DNA from: Cyathus striatus
Taxonomy: Eukaryota > Basidiomycota > Agaricomycetes > Agaricales > Nidulariaceae
Assembly (NCBI GenBank): GCA_025738555.1
Contig: JAOVFP010000002.1
Coordinates: forward strand, 930,001-994,000
Direction: 5' to 3'
Length of the DNA stretch: 64,000 nucleotides
In this document: in pieces, positions 9,361 through 21,321 of the stretch
How positions within the stretch are numbered: the first letter of the stretch is position 1
Layout of the letters: each line of letters begins with the position of its first letter
Program-made: the position numbers and the translations under genes
Notes under the pieces: model-generated
What the model saw: the letters and a program-made list of their open reading frames with translations, nothing else
Database searches by the model: none
Told to the model about the DNA's origin: nothing

Positions 9361-11480
9361 TATTGGCGTGGTTGTTTCTTTCTTTCGAACGATTGGGCGC
9401 TTGCCTTTTCATTTTTACCTTCTCTCGAGCGCTGGTTCTCAGCGCCTCATTTGGCGCCTCCAAACACGTTTCCCTTGTTCCTTCCTTTTCCCCTCACTGT
9501 CTGTTCGCGCCAACGACATCGATCTATCAAAGAACATGTCACATACACTTCATGGCACTCTGCTCTATTCGTGCTCTTTGCAGACCCCCTATCTGTGTTC
9601 ATTCCACGCATCCTATCTTTATCAACGCACCTTTCTCTCCTGACCTTTCTATATCAAAGTTCATTTTTCCCCGGTTCTTTATATTCAATCGCCTTCACTT
9701 GGCTTTTATGTATAACGAGAAGATAACCTTCTCTGTCTCCATACTGCGCCTATCTCCTGCGGCTGTCCCTTGCCCTTGAGAGAAGTTCTTCTATTATTTG
9801 TGCCCTGTCAACGGGGTAAACTGTTGATTCATGATGGGTGGCGATCTGTACGATGCGAAAAGGGGGAACCATACCATCAGTGCGAATATACTTCAGTTCC
9901 TTTCTCTTTCCTTGCACTTTCATAGGACCGAGAAACGTCTTCTCCGCAACCACACCCTCTGCTCACACAACGTGGGAGATAGCTGCAGTAAGGTAAGACA
10001 TTCGTGTTTGTAACACGAGCGATGCAACCGAGCATATCTTATGCGAGGGGTGGTAGAGATAGTGTGCACTGTGCAGGCGGGAGAGGGGCGGTTGGGTGGT
10101 TGCAAGGATGGGAAGATTCAAGGCTGACGAGAACCCTCAGCGTCGTATTTGACACCACTGAACTGGAGTACATTGACAGATTACATTTCCGAATCAACGA
10201 TAATCTTCTTCGTTACCCTCTGGCTTGTCTTATGCCGATTAGATGGACGCGGGGAATCCATGCGGAATGTTCAACGCCGAGAGTGTGTTCCCCGCATTAC
10301 CATGTAGAGGGCTTCGATTGGACGAGTTACGTAAACTAAGGATAATTTGGAATCTGGATTCGGGCGCTTGCATCTTTCCGTTTCTACTTGCTCGAGCGCT
10401 GGTATTCTTGGATGTATTCGTTCCACATCAAGATATTTCCTGATAAGAACTAACCCGCTAACGTTTTTGATAGGTGCGCCTAGACACCCCCTGGCACTTC
10501 TGAAGCGTTGTAACAATGTACGTCCTTCCTGCCTTTTTTGCAAACTTTCCGTTCCCAGTGGAAGGCGTCGTCGATCTGCCGTAATAATAATTGCGTTTCT
10601 CTCGCTCGCAGCCCGGTTCTTGAACGTGACCTAAGTATCATTCATACGTTAATTTCAGGTATCGAAATATCTCAACCTGCGTTTTATCCGTGTTTGTTTT
10701 CTTTCATGGCTTTCATCTTGCAGCCGTCCGTTGGCATTGAAGTTCCTCTTTAGTACTACGGTCCTTCGCAACAATTCGACTGATGTCTAAGTCGATCAGC
10801 GCTATCACTATTGGCATGATGAAACTGGATGCTCCGGTATTGATGGGCTTCTCATTCTGTGGTTAGCTGAGAAGCTGAGGACTATGGAGCGTACGACCCG
10901 GAGATCGCTACTACTCTTACTGGTATATAGCATACCTTATCTTCTGAAGGATATAGTACATGTTTATGTACGTCTCCTTTTGAACGCATCTGCAAAACTG
11001 GCGACGAGGTCAGTTTGTGCATTGGACATAGGTATGTTCCGCTTGTGTTCATTTTCGACTTTCTTTCTCATTGATGAAGCTCTAAGTTCCTATTTCTTCT
11101 GTTTCTCCCTTTCTTTTGTTGTACCCCCCTCCACCACTTCTTTATTACCTATCTCGGAGGCCTTCAATCATTTATCTACTCTTTTATTTTCGCTTGAACC
11201 CGCGTTGAGCACCCACACTTTATCATTTTCCGATCGCTACGATGTAAGTCGTACTTTGCACGCCGGTAAGCATTTTGGCTCTATTACGATATTTCCTGAA
11301 CCCACCACCTGAGTCAAAAGAGACTTCACTCCAGCTGCGGCGCTTTTTGTGCCTCTCTTCCTTACCGGCCTCGCGAATTACCTAAGATAAGCTATATACA
11401 ACTGAGCCTGTGACCGTTGAACCGATAACTGAGTGATATGTGTAAGATGGAAGTAATTAAACGAAAACATGTAACGTACG
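9361..11480 (+). other. Former urate oxidase intron/3' region, repeat-filled
   Basis: About 9,360-9,850 matches the sequence downstream of the last recognised urate oxidase exon at 26,950-27,437 in reverse. A piece with GAGCGCTGGT near 9,430 recurs near 10,395. Several frames of 60-180 codons are open here but carry no domain. I treat them as chance frames in a C/T-rich tract. Confidence 0.55.
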
Positions 11481-11500
11481 TCGCTTCGCGACGCACGTTA
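11472..11500. repeat. Imperfect palindrome (hairpin)
   Basis: AACGTACGTCGC and GCGACGCACGTT form a 12-bp stem with one mismatch around a TTC loop, next to an AT-rich tract. The role is unknown. Confidence 0.5.
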
Positions 11501-13784
11501 AAGGGCAAACTTGACGAATCCTTGTTTTTAATTATATTCTTTTTATACATACTAAGTTAACTTGTTGTACAATATTTTAACTACTACTATTTCTGCTTGA
11601 GTTTCATTTAAACAGAATTTAACCAGTTTACTTATTATATACCTTGTATTAATGGTTTTGTCTTCAATGTTCTTATGATTTATTTTTACTTTATTTTTAT
11701 GCTAAATAGTATTTCTACTTTTGTCCTAATGTCCTAACTTTATTTTAATGGCTTGTGCATTATTTTATTTATTATCCTTTCGCTCTAAAGCTCTTGATTC
11801 ATTCTAATAGTCCTTGTCTCAAATTAATTATTCTACATGCATGGGTGCACTGGTTGCCTAGTACTAAGTATCCAATAGTATTTGAAGTGGTGGTGGAAAA
11901 AATGCTTAGTAAGTTGATACAAAGTGCTCATTATGGAATTTAAATTTATTACAAGTGAGGGGAATAATCATATACTATTGACAACAAGCAGGGATGTATT
12001 TACAATGGAAATGAGTGTACTTAATGTGTAAGATCTGACAACATTTTGCATCCGGTGCACCATCGCAGTGCTGACTAACGCATGCTCGCGGCTCAAACTG
12101 GGGAGGAGCTGGTGCCTTCAAAATTTTAGCTATAACTGTAAGTATTGCCCAAGTCAAGCCCAAGTGCCCACCAACGCAAAGCGGACAAACCCGAGTATTT
12201 ACGGATAAATCCGAGAATGGCGGAGAAATCCGAGCGTGGCGGCAAAATCCATACGTGCATGCACAGCCACTACGCATTTTCGCTCGCCAACGCAGACAAA
12301 TAGGGGGAGCAAGCTCCCCCAATAAAATACAAGATGATATCATTCAATTAAATTCTAGATGTCACACGGGTTACCTGAGAATGGAAGCATTGGTAGTTTG
12401 CTATCGGGGCTCACTAGTACTTATGGCATTTTGGATGAAATTACTTCGCCTTACCTTCACCAGTCTGTATTTGATAGGAATCCTGGTGTGTTCATCACTT
12501 GTCCCACAGTTGTGGTGTTGTAGATGAAAATTGGATCTGTTAGCGAACACCGTCAGTTAAATGACATCTGATTATCTTGTCTCAGGTACCCCTACTGCCA
12601 GTCTTGACGTACGTAGGTTCGGACCGAACCCCTGGGCATATTCCTTTAATAACCCACTTCCAAGTTCTTGCGGGGTTCTCGCTCTAACCCCATTTATGAA
12701 GTTTCTTACATAGAGATCTTTCACATTTTGTTGTGCAAGGTTAGTTGTTTTCTACCATGCAGCGAATTAAACGGAGTCGCCATAAGTCTCCCATAGCTTG
12801 GACTAATCATTTCAGAGTATATGGTTATCTGCAAGGAAGTACGAGGTTATGCGTACGTTATGTCGAGAGACGTCACCTTTGGTTCTTTTTATACCACTGC
12901 CTAGCATCGGGCACAATGCTTGAATATGTCAGTTATCACCCAATATTATAACTGGTGTATGCGTTATATACTGTATTTTTGTTTTTACTCACTGTGTTAA
13001 GCTTTCTGCGACGTTATTGACTTAGATGTATCGGAATCAACTTGCCATATCAAACACTCCCGAGAATGTCAGATATCTGCAGATTACATTTCAGGTTACG
13101 AGTTTCCGTTACTTTATTGTAGTGCGCAATCCTAAATGTATTTCCAACCAGCTATGCACTTTTCTATTGCGTCCTTGGGAATTGAATTTCATTTGACATC
13201 TGAGAAGATGGAAGCCCAAGCCGGCGATCATTTAGGAAACACTGCCACTCCAGTACTTCGTGATGTCCTAAGCCACCTCCTGGATATGATTGAACTAGAT
13301 ATACAAGACGTGAAGATATATTTTATAGGTTTAGATATTTTAAAAATCTAAATATGTCTCTACGGAATAAAATAACCTTTGAATACGATTTTAATGTCTG
13401 AGCGTAAATTGATATCTGGACTCGAGACCAAAAAAATATTGATTCCTCTGATCCTTCAGTCACACTGAAAAATTCGGCCCGGGAATAAGGTGGTCGTCTA
13501 TACAGATGAATCTAATTCTTCTAATCGCACATGTCAAAAACCTCCTGCCTGTGCTTTAGGATCATGGATTGGATTTAGGACATCCGTTATTCTTCTCTTC
13601 CGGCATGTTCCAAATGTATGAAGCAAGTTTTGCAATGAGATCTTGATTGAAGCCTTTGCATATTCCAAAACGTGCCAGTATTTTACTGTTGAAGCTCATA
13701 TCCCTTCTTAGCAGGTTCTCGGTACTTAAAGAGCATATCACAATCAAACACGATAGTATCCTGCCTTGTATTGCACTGGACACA
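11501..13784. other. AT-rich tract and interval without recognisable gene
   Basis: 11,500-11,960 is markedly AT-rich and non-coding. At 12,185-12,260 a short motif AATCCGAG is repeated with GGCGGAGAA. At 12,303-12,320 there is a perfect 8-bp stem GGGGGAGC/GCTCCCCC. Frames at 12,745-12,951 and 13,136-13,351 are open but carry no domain I recognise. 13,562-13,700 shares short words with 45,050-45,100. Confidence 0.4.
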
Positions 13785-14171
13785 ATGAATAATCAGCCTG
13801 TATTTCGTATGCCTACTTTGCTTTTAATATTATATACACCCTACGTCGCTTACCTTCATTCATGATATAGACCACAGAACACAGCTAAATAATGAAGCCG
13901 GGCAAAAGTATGGAATGGTTATTACTTATAGTTGTGTGCAAGATGGGCCTCAGCATGCCCCCACCTGGACTGCATATTGTATGCGTAAGCGCTTACTATT
14001 TTGCAAACATAATTTACTTATTTATGCTTTTGTTCGGTAGTCGATGGTGTTGAATGGGGCAGAAGCGACTCGCTCTCCACTAAGAATGTCGCTAAAGAAA
14101 AAGCCGCTTCGGATGCTCTCAATAACTTTCAAAAATGGTTGGCTGAATCCCGAACAAGAGCTGACACATAA
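13785..14171 (+). CDS. Standalone dsRBD protein
   Basis: Exon 1 (13,785-13,806) encodes MNNQPVF and parallels the MNNQQ exon of the arm copies. Intron 13,807-13,870 leads to an exon (13,871-13,984) with RTQLNNEAGQKYGMVITY and CVQDGPQHAPTWTAYCM. Intron 13,985-14,040 leads to DGVEWGRSDSLSTKNVAKEK and AASDALNNFQKWL, stop at 14,171. LNN-x3-QKYG, GPQHAPTW and the K-x-x-A-x-x-x-AA-x-x-AL helix give a convincing dsRBD. The KNVAK segment keeps basic residues at the RNA-contact position. All borders are GT-AG and the frame is open, so this is among the best candidates for a functional copy. It lies 1.5 kb from the intact Ras gene, on the opposite strand. Confidence 0.82.
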
Positions 14172-15670
14172 CGTTTACAAGCCTTTTCGTTTACATGTAC
14201 CCTCGAGAGCCCTTCCATGGCTTTGAGATCCGTTTCCCCAACGTTTACGCCTTTCCTTCTTTCTCTATCGCGGTGGAATCGGCAATACTTACTGATTATG
14301 ATACAAATCTCAACATCATTCGCTGACATTTACCATATTGATACGCGAATGCAAACTCCCGTAAGCAGCACTATAAAAGGAAATGATGATACCATTTTTT
14401 TTTAGGACTCACCTGGTCTAAAAGTGATGTTAGCCTCTATGTAATCTTAATTTGTTCCTGACATGTTGTACTCGAACACCAGTAAACATCAGTACGTTAA
14501 CTTACTTAAGTTCTTTTCATCATCGTTTCTCGATAAGAGTCTCCCATTGCTAGTCTCTCACCATCGCCGACAGCTGAAAGTCGAAGACACGAGGACTAAT
14601 TGTGTAACGATCAAAATTAAGAGAGAGAGACAACCTTTTCCCGTACCGGCATCCTGCATGGTAAGGACGAAGGTCCATACTAGTCCTGTTAGCGCATAGG
14701 TTTCCTCAAAGTTTTCACCCACCCCCGTCTCCCGGAACTTAATCATAATATATAAGGCACCGACATATTTCTTCAACTTGGTTGTGAGCTCTGTCTGGAC
14801 TAGGGGCCCACCCGCCCGCCGGCGCTCGTCTCAGTCTCCCAGGACCCAGGGAAGAAGGCTGATGAAGTTGTGAGGTGTGCACTTCGTGCACACTCTACCC
14901 CCCACACCGCGAGCAAGCTACAATTTATTACCATGAAATATACTACTAAATGCATAGCAATACAATCTGAATAACATTCAACACTTACAGGAAACCTGAA
15001 GCGCGATTCAAAGAGGTAGGTATTCAATTTACTTCATTACATAAGTCTACACCCAAATCCCAAACTTTGGCCGGATTTCGCGCCGTAAGTTCTACAATTT
15101 CAATTGGCCGTATCAAAATTCGAATTGGAATGCTGAGAAGTAACTCAAGATGTTTCGTATAATTAGAACAGTATTGATAGTAATTGATTCGAAGATTCAG
15201 TTCTTGAGTGATAGAAGTTGGAGATGAACTTTGTTTGAGTGTTGCAGAATAGTAATGAAGATGATGGAAATTAATGGAATAATTAAATGTCTTGGCTGTG
15301 TTCTTCGAGAAAGGAGGCGAGAGCTGTAACAAGAGATAAGCTAAGGATTCATTAGTCGCTGAGGCATATTTTGAGGAAAGCAAGCTACGAATAGATTTAC
15401 AAATGTTCGACGCCTAGACGTTATATTTTCCGAAATTCCATCAGAACATAATTCTTCTGTGATATCTAAATTCCACTCATCTCCTGTCCTCCTGTCATGC
15501 ATATGTTGTTTGCGATGCATACCCTGAAAAAGGTAATGAAAAGAAGCGAGCAAAGAAGGCATTTGTATAAATGTGACTATAATATATATGATTTGAACTC
15601 CTATACAGCAATACATAGTAATAGATACATGATAGCAGAAACAATCAGAACTTTAAAGAAATACCTACAG
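14172..15670. other. Interval without recognisable gene, with a perfect hairpin
   Basis: Nothing coding is recognised. At 14,876-14,892 TGTGCAC/GTGCACA forms a perfect 7-bp stem around TTC, next to a G+C-rich stretch at 14,808-14,850. The segment nearest 15,671 is the 3' flank of the Ras gene. Confidence 0.4.
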
Positions 15671-16588
15671 CTATACAATTACACATTGACTGCAGCAACC
15701 AACTACTCCTTCATCTCCCGTAGAATCACCATTATGGCCTTGGAGCGGACGCCCGTTCTGTTGCTCCTAAGAATATCATTTAGAAAGATACCAAAAACAA
15801 TTATTCCACTGACCTTGTTATGTTTCCTAATCTCTCGAACGAGATTACAGAACGATTCATCGACATTAATTCGTTCTTTCGCAGAAGTCTCAATAAACGG
15901 GCAACCATACAGCCTAGCCAGGTCGCGTCCCTCTGATGCGAACATTGAGTCTATATTGAGAAATTGAAGGAGAACGTTGCACACACCATTCATGGTTACC
16001 TCCCTTTGGTATTCAAGATCACACTTGTTCCCCACCAATATCATCGGAACGACATCCTGGTCTTTCACTCTCAGAATCTGTTGATGGAATTGCTGAATGA
16101 TCTCGAATGAAGACCGACTCGTAATTGAGTAGATCAGTAGAAATCCTTCTCCAGATCGCATGTATTGCTCTCTAAGAAGTCTAGAAGAAAGTAGGTAATG
16201 GATTGGTACCAGTAGGAGGTCTGAGTGCATAAGTACTTACTCGTAACCTTCCTGGCCAGCAGTATCCAGAACGTCAAGCAACGCAATTTGGTTGTCGATC
16301 ATGCATTGCTTTTGGTATGAATCTGCACCGGGTAAGCATATCAATGTATACGTATGCAAGGTCGCACGGCGTCACCTTCGATGGTTGGGTCATATTCGTC
16401 TACAAAGCGTCCTTGCATGAATCGAATAGTCAAACAAGACTTTCCAACCGCTTGTGGAGTGTTAGGACTACACCAATCTCTGGGAGAAGAAACATAGACC
16501 CACCTCCGTCACCGACAACGACCAGCTTGTATTCCCTCAAGAACTGACTTGATTGGAACTTGAAAGGAGGAGTTGGCAGGGTATACAT
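15671..16588 (-). CDS. Ras-family small GTPase
   Basis: The gene has about seven short exons. The first starts [11 protein letters not shown] and runs into [18 protein letters not shown] (P-loop). YDPTIE follows, then [10 protein letters not shown] across an intron, [13 protein letters not shown] (switch II with catalytic Gln), [41 protein letters not shown] and a C-terminal CCSQCVIV with a CAAX box. All five G-box motifs and the prenylation signal are present and every exon junction keeps frame. The protein would be a membrane-anchored signalling GTPase of the Ras1 type, upstream of cAMP/MAPK signalling in other basidiomycetes. The P-loop Gly at the Ras position 13 equivalent is Ala, as in Rho proteins. 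It is the only intact Ras of three in the window. Confidence 0.9.
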
Positions 16589-19500
16589 GATAAGATGCGA
16601 CTAAACACACCAGGGTAGCCATTTAATTCTGTGCGAGGGAGCCAAGTAATGTTGAGGTGGTGATGTGATAGCAGACTGCACCGTACAGTGACGAAGATGA
16701 AGGGAAAGAAGAAACCCACTACAGGCGCCAATGCGGGGTTACTTATAATAGAACATTAACAGTGGTTCTCACACGCTGCAGTGCCACCCGGCATCATCAG
16801 ATCAACATGATAGATTACTCAAGTTCTGAGATCTGAAGGCAACCAATGGGCAATGAGCATCATCATATTGTCAAGCTCTACCTTTCTTAAAATATCAAAT
16901 TGAAGATATTGCTAAGTTTCTCCCTTTTGCATTGGAATATGTATTATAAGTATGAGCGATGTTGGTGAAGTCGCTCGCCGTGTCACGTATGCTGTCACTG
17001 CTGTGCATATCTTAATTTAGGGCGCTAGCGCCGATCAGTGCGCTGCTCACGTTCTATTTTCGAGGGAAAACTCCCGTACGCTCTGATGCGAACTGTCATT
17101 ACCATGATGAAAGTTAAAGATCTTATCAGCAACATTGTCACTTATAAGTAGTTATCTTGTGAGGCACTGACTCTGGAGTCATCTGTAGAACTAGAAGTAA
17201 CAGCGCATGTTTCCATTTTTCAGCAATTTTATTTTGTATAAGCAGCTAGGTATGTCTAATGATACGTGAACTATAGCAGACATCACATTCAATCATAGCA
17301 TCTGTCCTGAGCGTATATGCATAGTTACTATCATTGTTAGATCGCTGCAAAATTGACATTGATACTAGTACATGGCAAGTCCGCACGACCACTCAGTACA
17401 CAATGATCACCAGAACGCCTGATGGCATGCAAATACCAATGAACAGCCGACCTGCTAATCACCGTCCACAGTATCACTACCAATGGCGAAAAGACTTCTC
17501 GGGTGGTGTATAATTTACATCTATATCAGTGATGTCTTAGTGGCTGATTGTAATTCTATCCATGCCACAGTTCTGCGCAATGATAACTGTCCGCAACCAA
17601 GTAACACCTTAAGGGATGCGATCATGAGGTATATTTATGCCCTAGGTGTTAGTAGCAGGCACTTCGTCAAATACCTTTCCATATCAGTCGACGTTGGACT
17701 TGCAGGCTATATATCTCAGTTGAATATCGAAGGCACCCGAACCTTAAGTTTGTTATATGAATTCACGGAAGTTCATTGGAACATTAGAAATGACGTCGAT
17801 AGGGCTTTATATAATAGCACACGCGTCTTGCATCCATATGGTGTATTTAAGCTCTTCGTGAGAGAACAAGCCGATTGCAAGCAAGGTTCATTGAGCGCTC
17901 GTCACCGTCGGGTGTTAAAAGCAGGGTAAAAATCAGAAAGCCCCCTCGAACATATCGCATGTGCAAAATAAAAGGTGTCTGAACGTTTGATCAGTTTATG
18001 AAAATGAAGAAGTTTAAAGTGCGTCATTGCTCCGCTATTGTCTGCATTCACCCTTATTAAACTATCAAACGTGCGCATGAACAAGGGTACAAATCACATC
18101 ACCCTAATATTCAGGAGGCTCAGTGCACTATGACGTCTTTGCCGCGGGGAAGCGAGCTACGCTCCGGCCATGAGAGTCATTGCACGCGATGGTAAACTCT
18201 AGCATTGTTGGAGAACTTTAGTATCCGATCGTTCGTCTCGCCAGCAATAACGTGTAATGCAGATGAAATGCCATGAAGTTTCCGTCGTCTGCAGGGAAAT
18301 CCGAGACATCCGAATTCGTAACTTTCCTCCAAGTCATCATGCTCGGACTTATGACCACTACCCGAAGTCCTGAGAACAAAATTAAACTTGCAGGTATCCG
18401 GATTTGCATAATGACATGCCGATACTATGAATCAGCTACCATCATATTTTTGTACAGCTCAACGTCGTTTAGAACAATTACCCCAGCTAATTGAATTAAA
18501 TAGATGACGTACGATATGGATTCGAGGACCGACAGAAATAAAACGTGACCAATATCAGTACATAAATACTCACGGGAAGAGGTTAAACAAGAGGTTCTTA
18601 CTCCTAAAAGATATTTCAGTGTCATAATCATCGGACTCTTATAACATACGAACGGAAACATAAATTAAGACGGAACTTTACAACTCAAAAATAGAAAATC
18701 GGGACAAAGAAATCCATCAAGCCAAATAAACTGATGAATAGCGACTCTCACCGTTATCACGATACACACCGCGTAGACCTCTTCCTCAAAGTCTAGACAC
18801 ATCGAAGCACGCCCTACGAGCTCTCAGCAGACCACAAGTGAAAATCACAAGACGCAAACTTGATTTATCGTCCAGTAAAAACACGTATCGCGTACAGCCT
18901 CGTCGCAAAAAGAGCCGGGACGTAAGCTCCACAACGCTGTCGATGACGCCACTGGCAAATCAGAAACAAATTTTCCAGGATTGATGCATGTGTGACTGGT
19001 GCATTTGTTTCTTTCCCTCTTTGGTGATGTTCGACCAAGAGTGGAGCTATCGAAGCTCGGTGTGATAATTCGTGGTGCCAAGTTTGCTAGAGTTTGCTTT
19101 TCGAAATTCGGAGCCGTTTGGAATTGGAAGGATGTAAGTGAGAGTTTAGACTCAAATGCTTACATTTGATAGAGAAAATCAAACCCTTTGAGAAAGTTCT
19201 TGATAAAACATGACTCTGTATGGTTTCATGGAGATATGTATGTTTCAATAGGAATGAAGACAGTTGTAACGTAGTTCTCTGTCACATACTTAATTTCGAA
19301 ATAGGTCCTTGCAAAGTACACCACGTGAGTAGCGCTAGCTATAGGAGAAAACGAAAACAACTACTCCAACTTGAAGATTTTATTGTCCTGTGGCATATAG
19401 CTTGCATACAAGAGAGCAGCTGACCATATCCTATATCCCAAATTGCCATGAAGTATATAGACTGCGCGACTTGAAAATTAAATGATAGACTTCCGTTCGT

Positions 19501-21321
19501 CAGTAACCTGCGCCTCGAAAATAATCTACAACAGAAAGTGTTGCAGTAAACATTTGGCTTTGTTTTCCTGGCACTTGCCACATGCTGCTCAGCTCCGTTA
19601 CTATTACTCTTCCACTTAAAGAAACGTCCTTACTATATCCGTAAAATGCACACGCCTTGTCATGAACTGGTCCAGCCTGCTCTAGACCAAACGAGCAGGT
19701 AAACACCTCTTTAAATGGTCATAAAACTGCAGATAACTGTTGAAGCTGGGTTGGGCTTTTCAATTTCAGAACAAAATATTCGAAACACAATAATTCTGGA
19801 ACTAGGTAACAAAGATGCTGGCCATTCGGTAATCGTAACCTACGGAGTACTGATCATTACGGAGAATTTAACACTGCATGGGCAAGTTCTTTTCAAAATC
19901 GGTGTAAAACGAAGGGCGTCGATCCTTCTCTCTGGTTCCGAGTTCAATGTATTAAACCCGGGATTCGCGAAATTGTGGAGCTCCGGAATATAAGGAACCG
20001 TGATATTTCTACTCTGTGCTGGCGATAACAAACTTGCAATTAGAATTTCTTCCGGCGTTCAGGCAAGTTCTGAAAAATGAAACAAGGCTGCTGGCTAGTC
20101 TAACTGTCAGTGTGTTAACTCTACTTCATGTTGTGTACCTTGAGCACTAAAATATCTTTAACATCTCGTGGTCATGATATATATCAGTGCTGATCCTCCG
20201 ATAAAGAACATGTACCTATCCGGCGACACTGTGGAGCCCCGGAAAATAAGGAACCAAGACGGAACTTGGACATACTCAACTTGCAAAAACTTCTTTCGGT
20301 AATTAGCATGTTTCATTTTTCAGCTCATGTTTGAAGTTGAACTGAGATCTTTGCAAAAATAAAAGTTCTAGTCTCACTGTACATACTCGCCAGAGCAGAA
20401 TTCGCTTGATCCTAGTGAAACGAAGTTGAGAAGAACCAAGATGAAACAAGACGACCGGCAGCATATGTCATAAGTGCACATCTAAAACCTCCGAATTCAA
20501 ACATCTCAAGTCGAACAAGTTAACACATTACTCAAGTTCTTCAACACAGAACCATGGCGTACGCCGCCTCCCGTCAATGTCACACAACCCTCCCTCCATC
20601 CCGCGTCCGCGACCCTCGACATCCAATTACATCCCCAGCGCAGATCGACCAAATAAAGTATAAGGCAGGCGGTCGTCAACGAGCATCGATCGGGAATCCC
20701 TTGTGGTAAAATTTAAAAGAGGGTCAAAACGTCAAAAATTCTTCCGCTATGTAATTACGCGGTTCCAAATCGGGCAAGTTGAAACGATCAGCGGTAGGCT
20801 TTAGCTCGGACTCGGCGACATCAATGATGTCATTTCCCATCCCGTCCCCCAACACGTTCCGTCCGTCCCATCAATGCTGCTAAACCAAATCTATTCTATG
20901 CATTTTCTAAAGAACGAATAAAAAAATATTATTCCCAGCACCTCAAGCGCTGCCACCCACTATCCTAAGTAACCCCCTCCCAACCTCTACTCGTACCGTA
21001 CAAATACATTCCAACTACACGTACGTCAAGTCCAAGAAATATCAACAAGAAAAAGTTAAGTAAAAACTCGATAAAAGAGACAGAACAAAAAAAACTATTT
21101 TATGCTATATGTATCAATGTGCAGTGCGGCCTCTACGTATAAGTAAGAAGGAACTAAAAATACAGTTGTGTAAATTTTCAGCGAAGCAGAAAAAGAGTAA
21201 GTGGGGGCACGACGGTTCAAATGTCCCATTAAACTTGATGTTGTGTGGTACAGCTGGCTGGCACTGCAAGTCGAAAAAAAGAAAATATTGCTATCCATTC
21301 CCCTCCTCGAAAGTGCAAACA
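16589..21321. other. Long interval without recognised gene
   Basis: Many short frames occur but no domain. 19,970-20,080 and 20,225-20,330 share an imperfect duplicated segment (GTGGAGC-CCGGAA-ATAAGGAACC, then AACTTGCAA), a local tandem duplication. A palindrome GGCGCTAGCGCC lies near 17,023. The 3' 700 bp flanks the transcription-factor gene. Confidence 0.4.
17483..17929 (+). CDS. Hypothetical protein, 148 aa, doubtful
   Basis: A single open frame with a hydrophobic N-terminus (LLGWCIIYIYISDVLVA) that could be a signal or membrane segment, followed by a mixed region. I recognise no family, and there is no splice structure or homologous copy in the window to support it. It may be a chance frame. 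Confidence 0.22.
   Translation: MAKRLLGWCIIYIYISDVLVADCNSIHATVLRNDNCPQPSNTLRDAIMRYIYALGVSSRHFVKYLSISVDVGLAGYISQLNIEGTRTLSLLYEFTEVHWNIRNDVDRALYNSTRVLHPYGVFKLFVREQADCKQGSLSARHRRVLKAG

Noticed and set aside
10884..11312. 142-codon plus-strand frame with hydrophobic start
   Set aside because: It lies in C/T-rich intron-like DNA of the urate oxidase pseudogene. There is no family and no splice support.
12303..12330. Helitron 3' end (hairpin)
   Set aside because: The stem GGGGGAGC/GCTCCCCC is not followed by CTRR at the expected distance, and no 5' TC partner or RepHel gene is seen.
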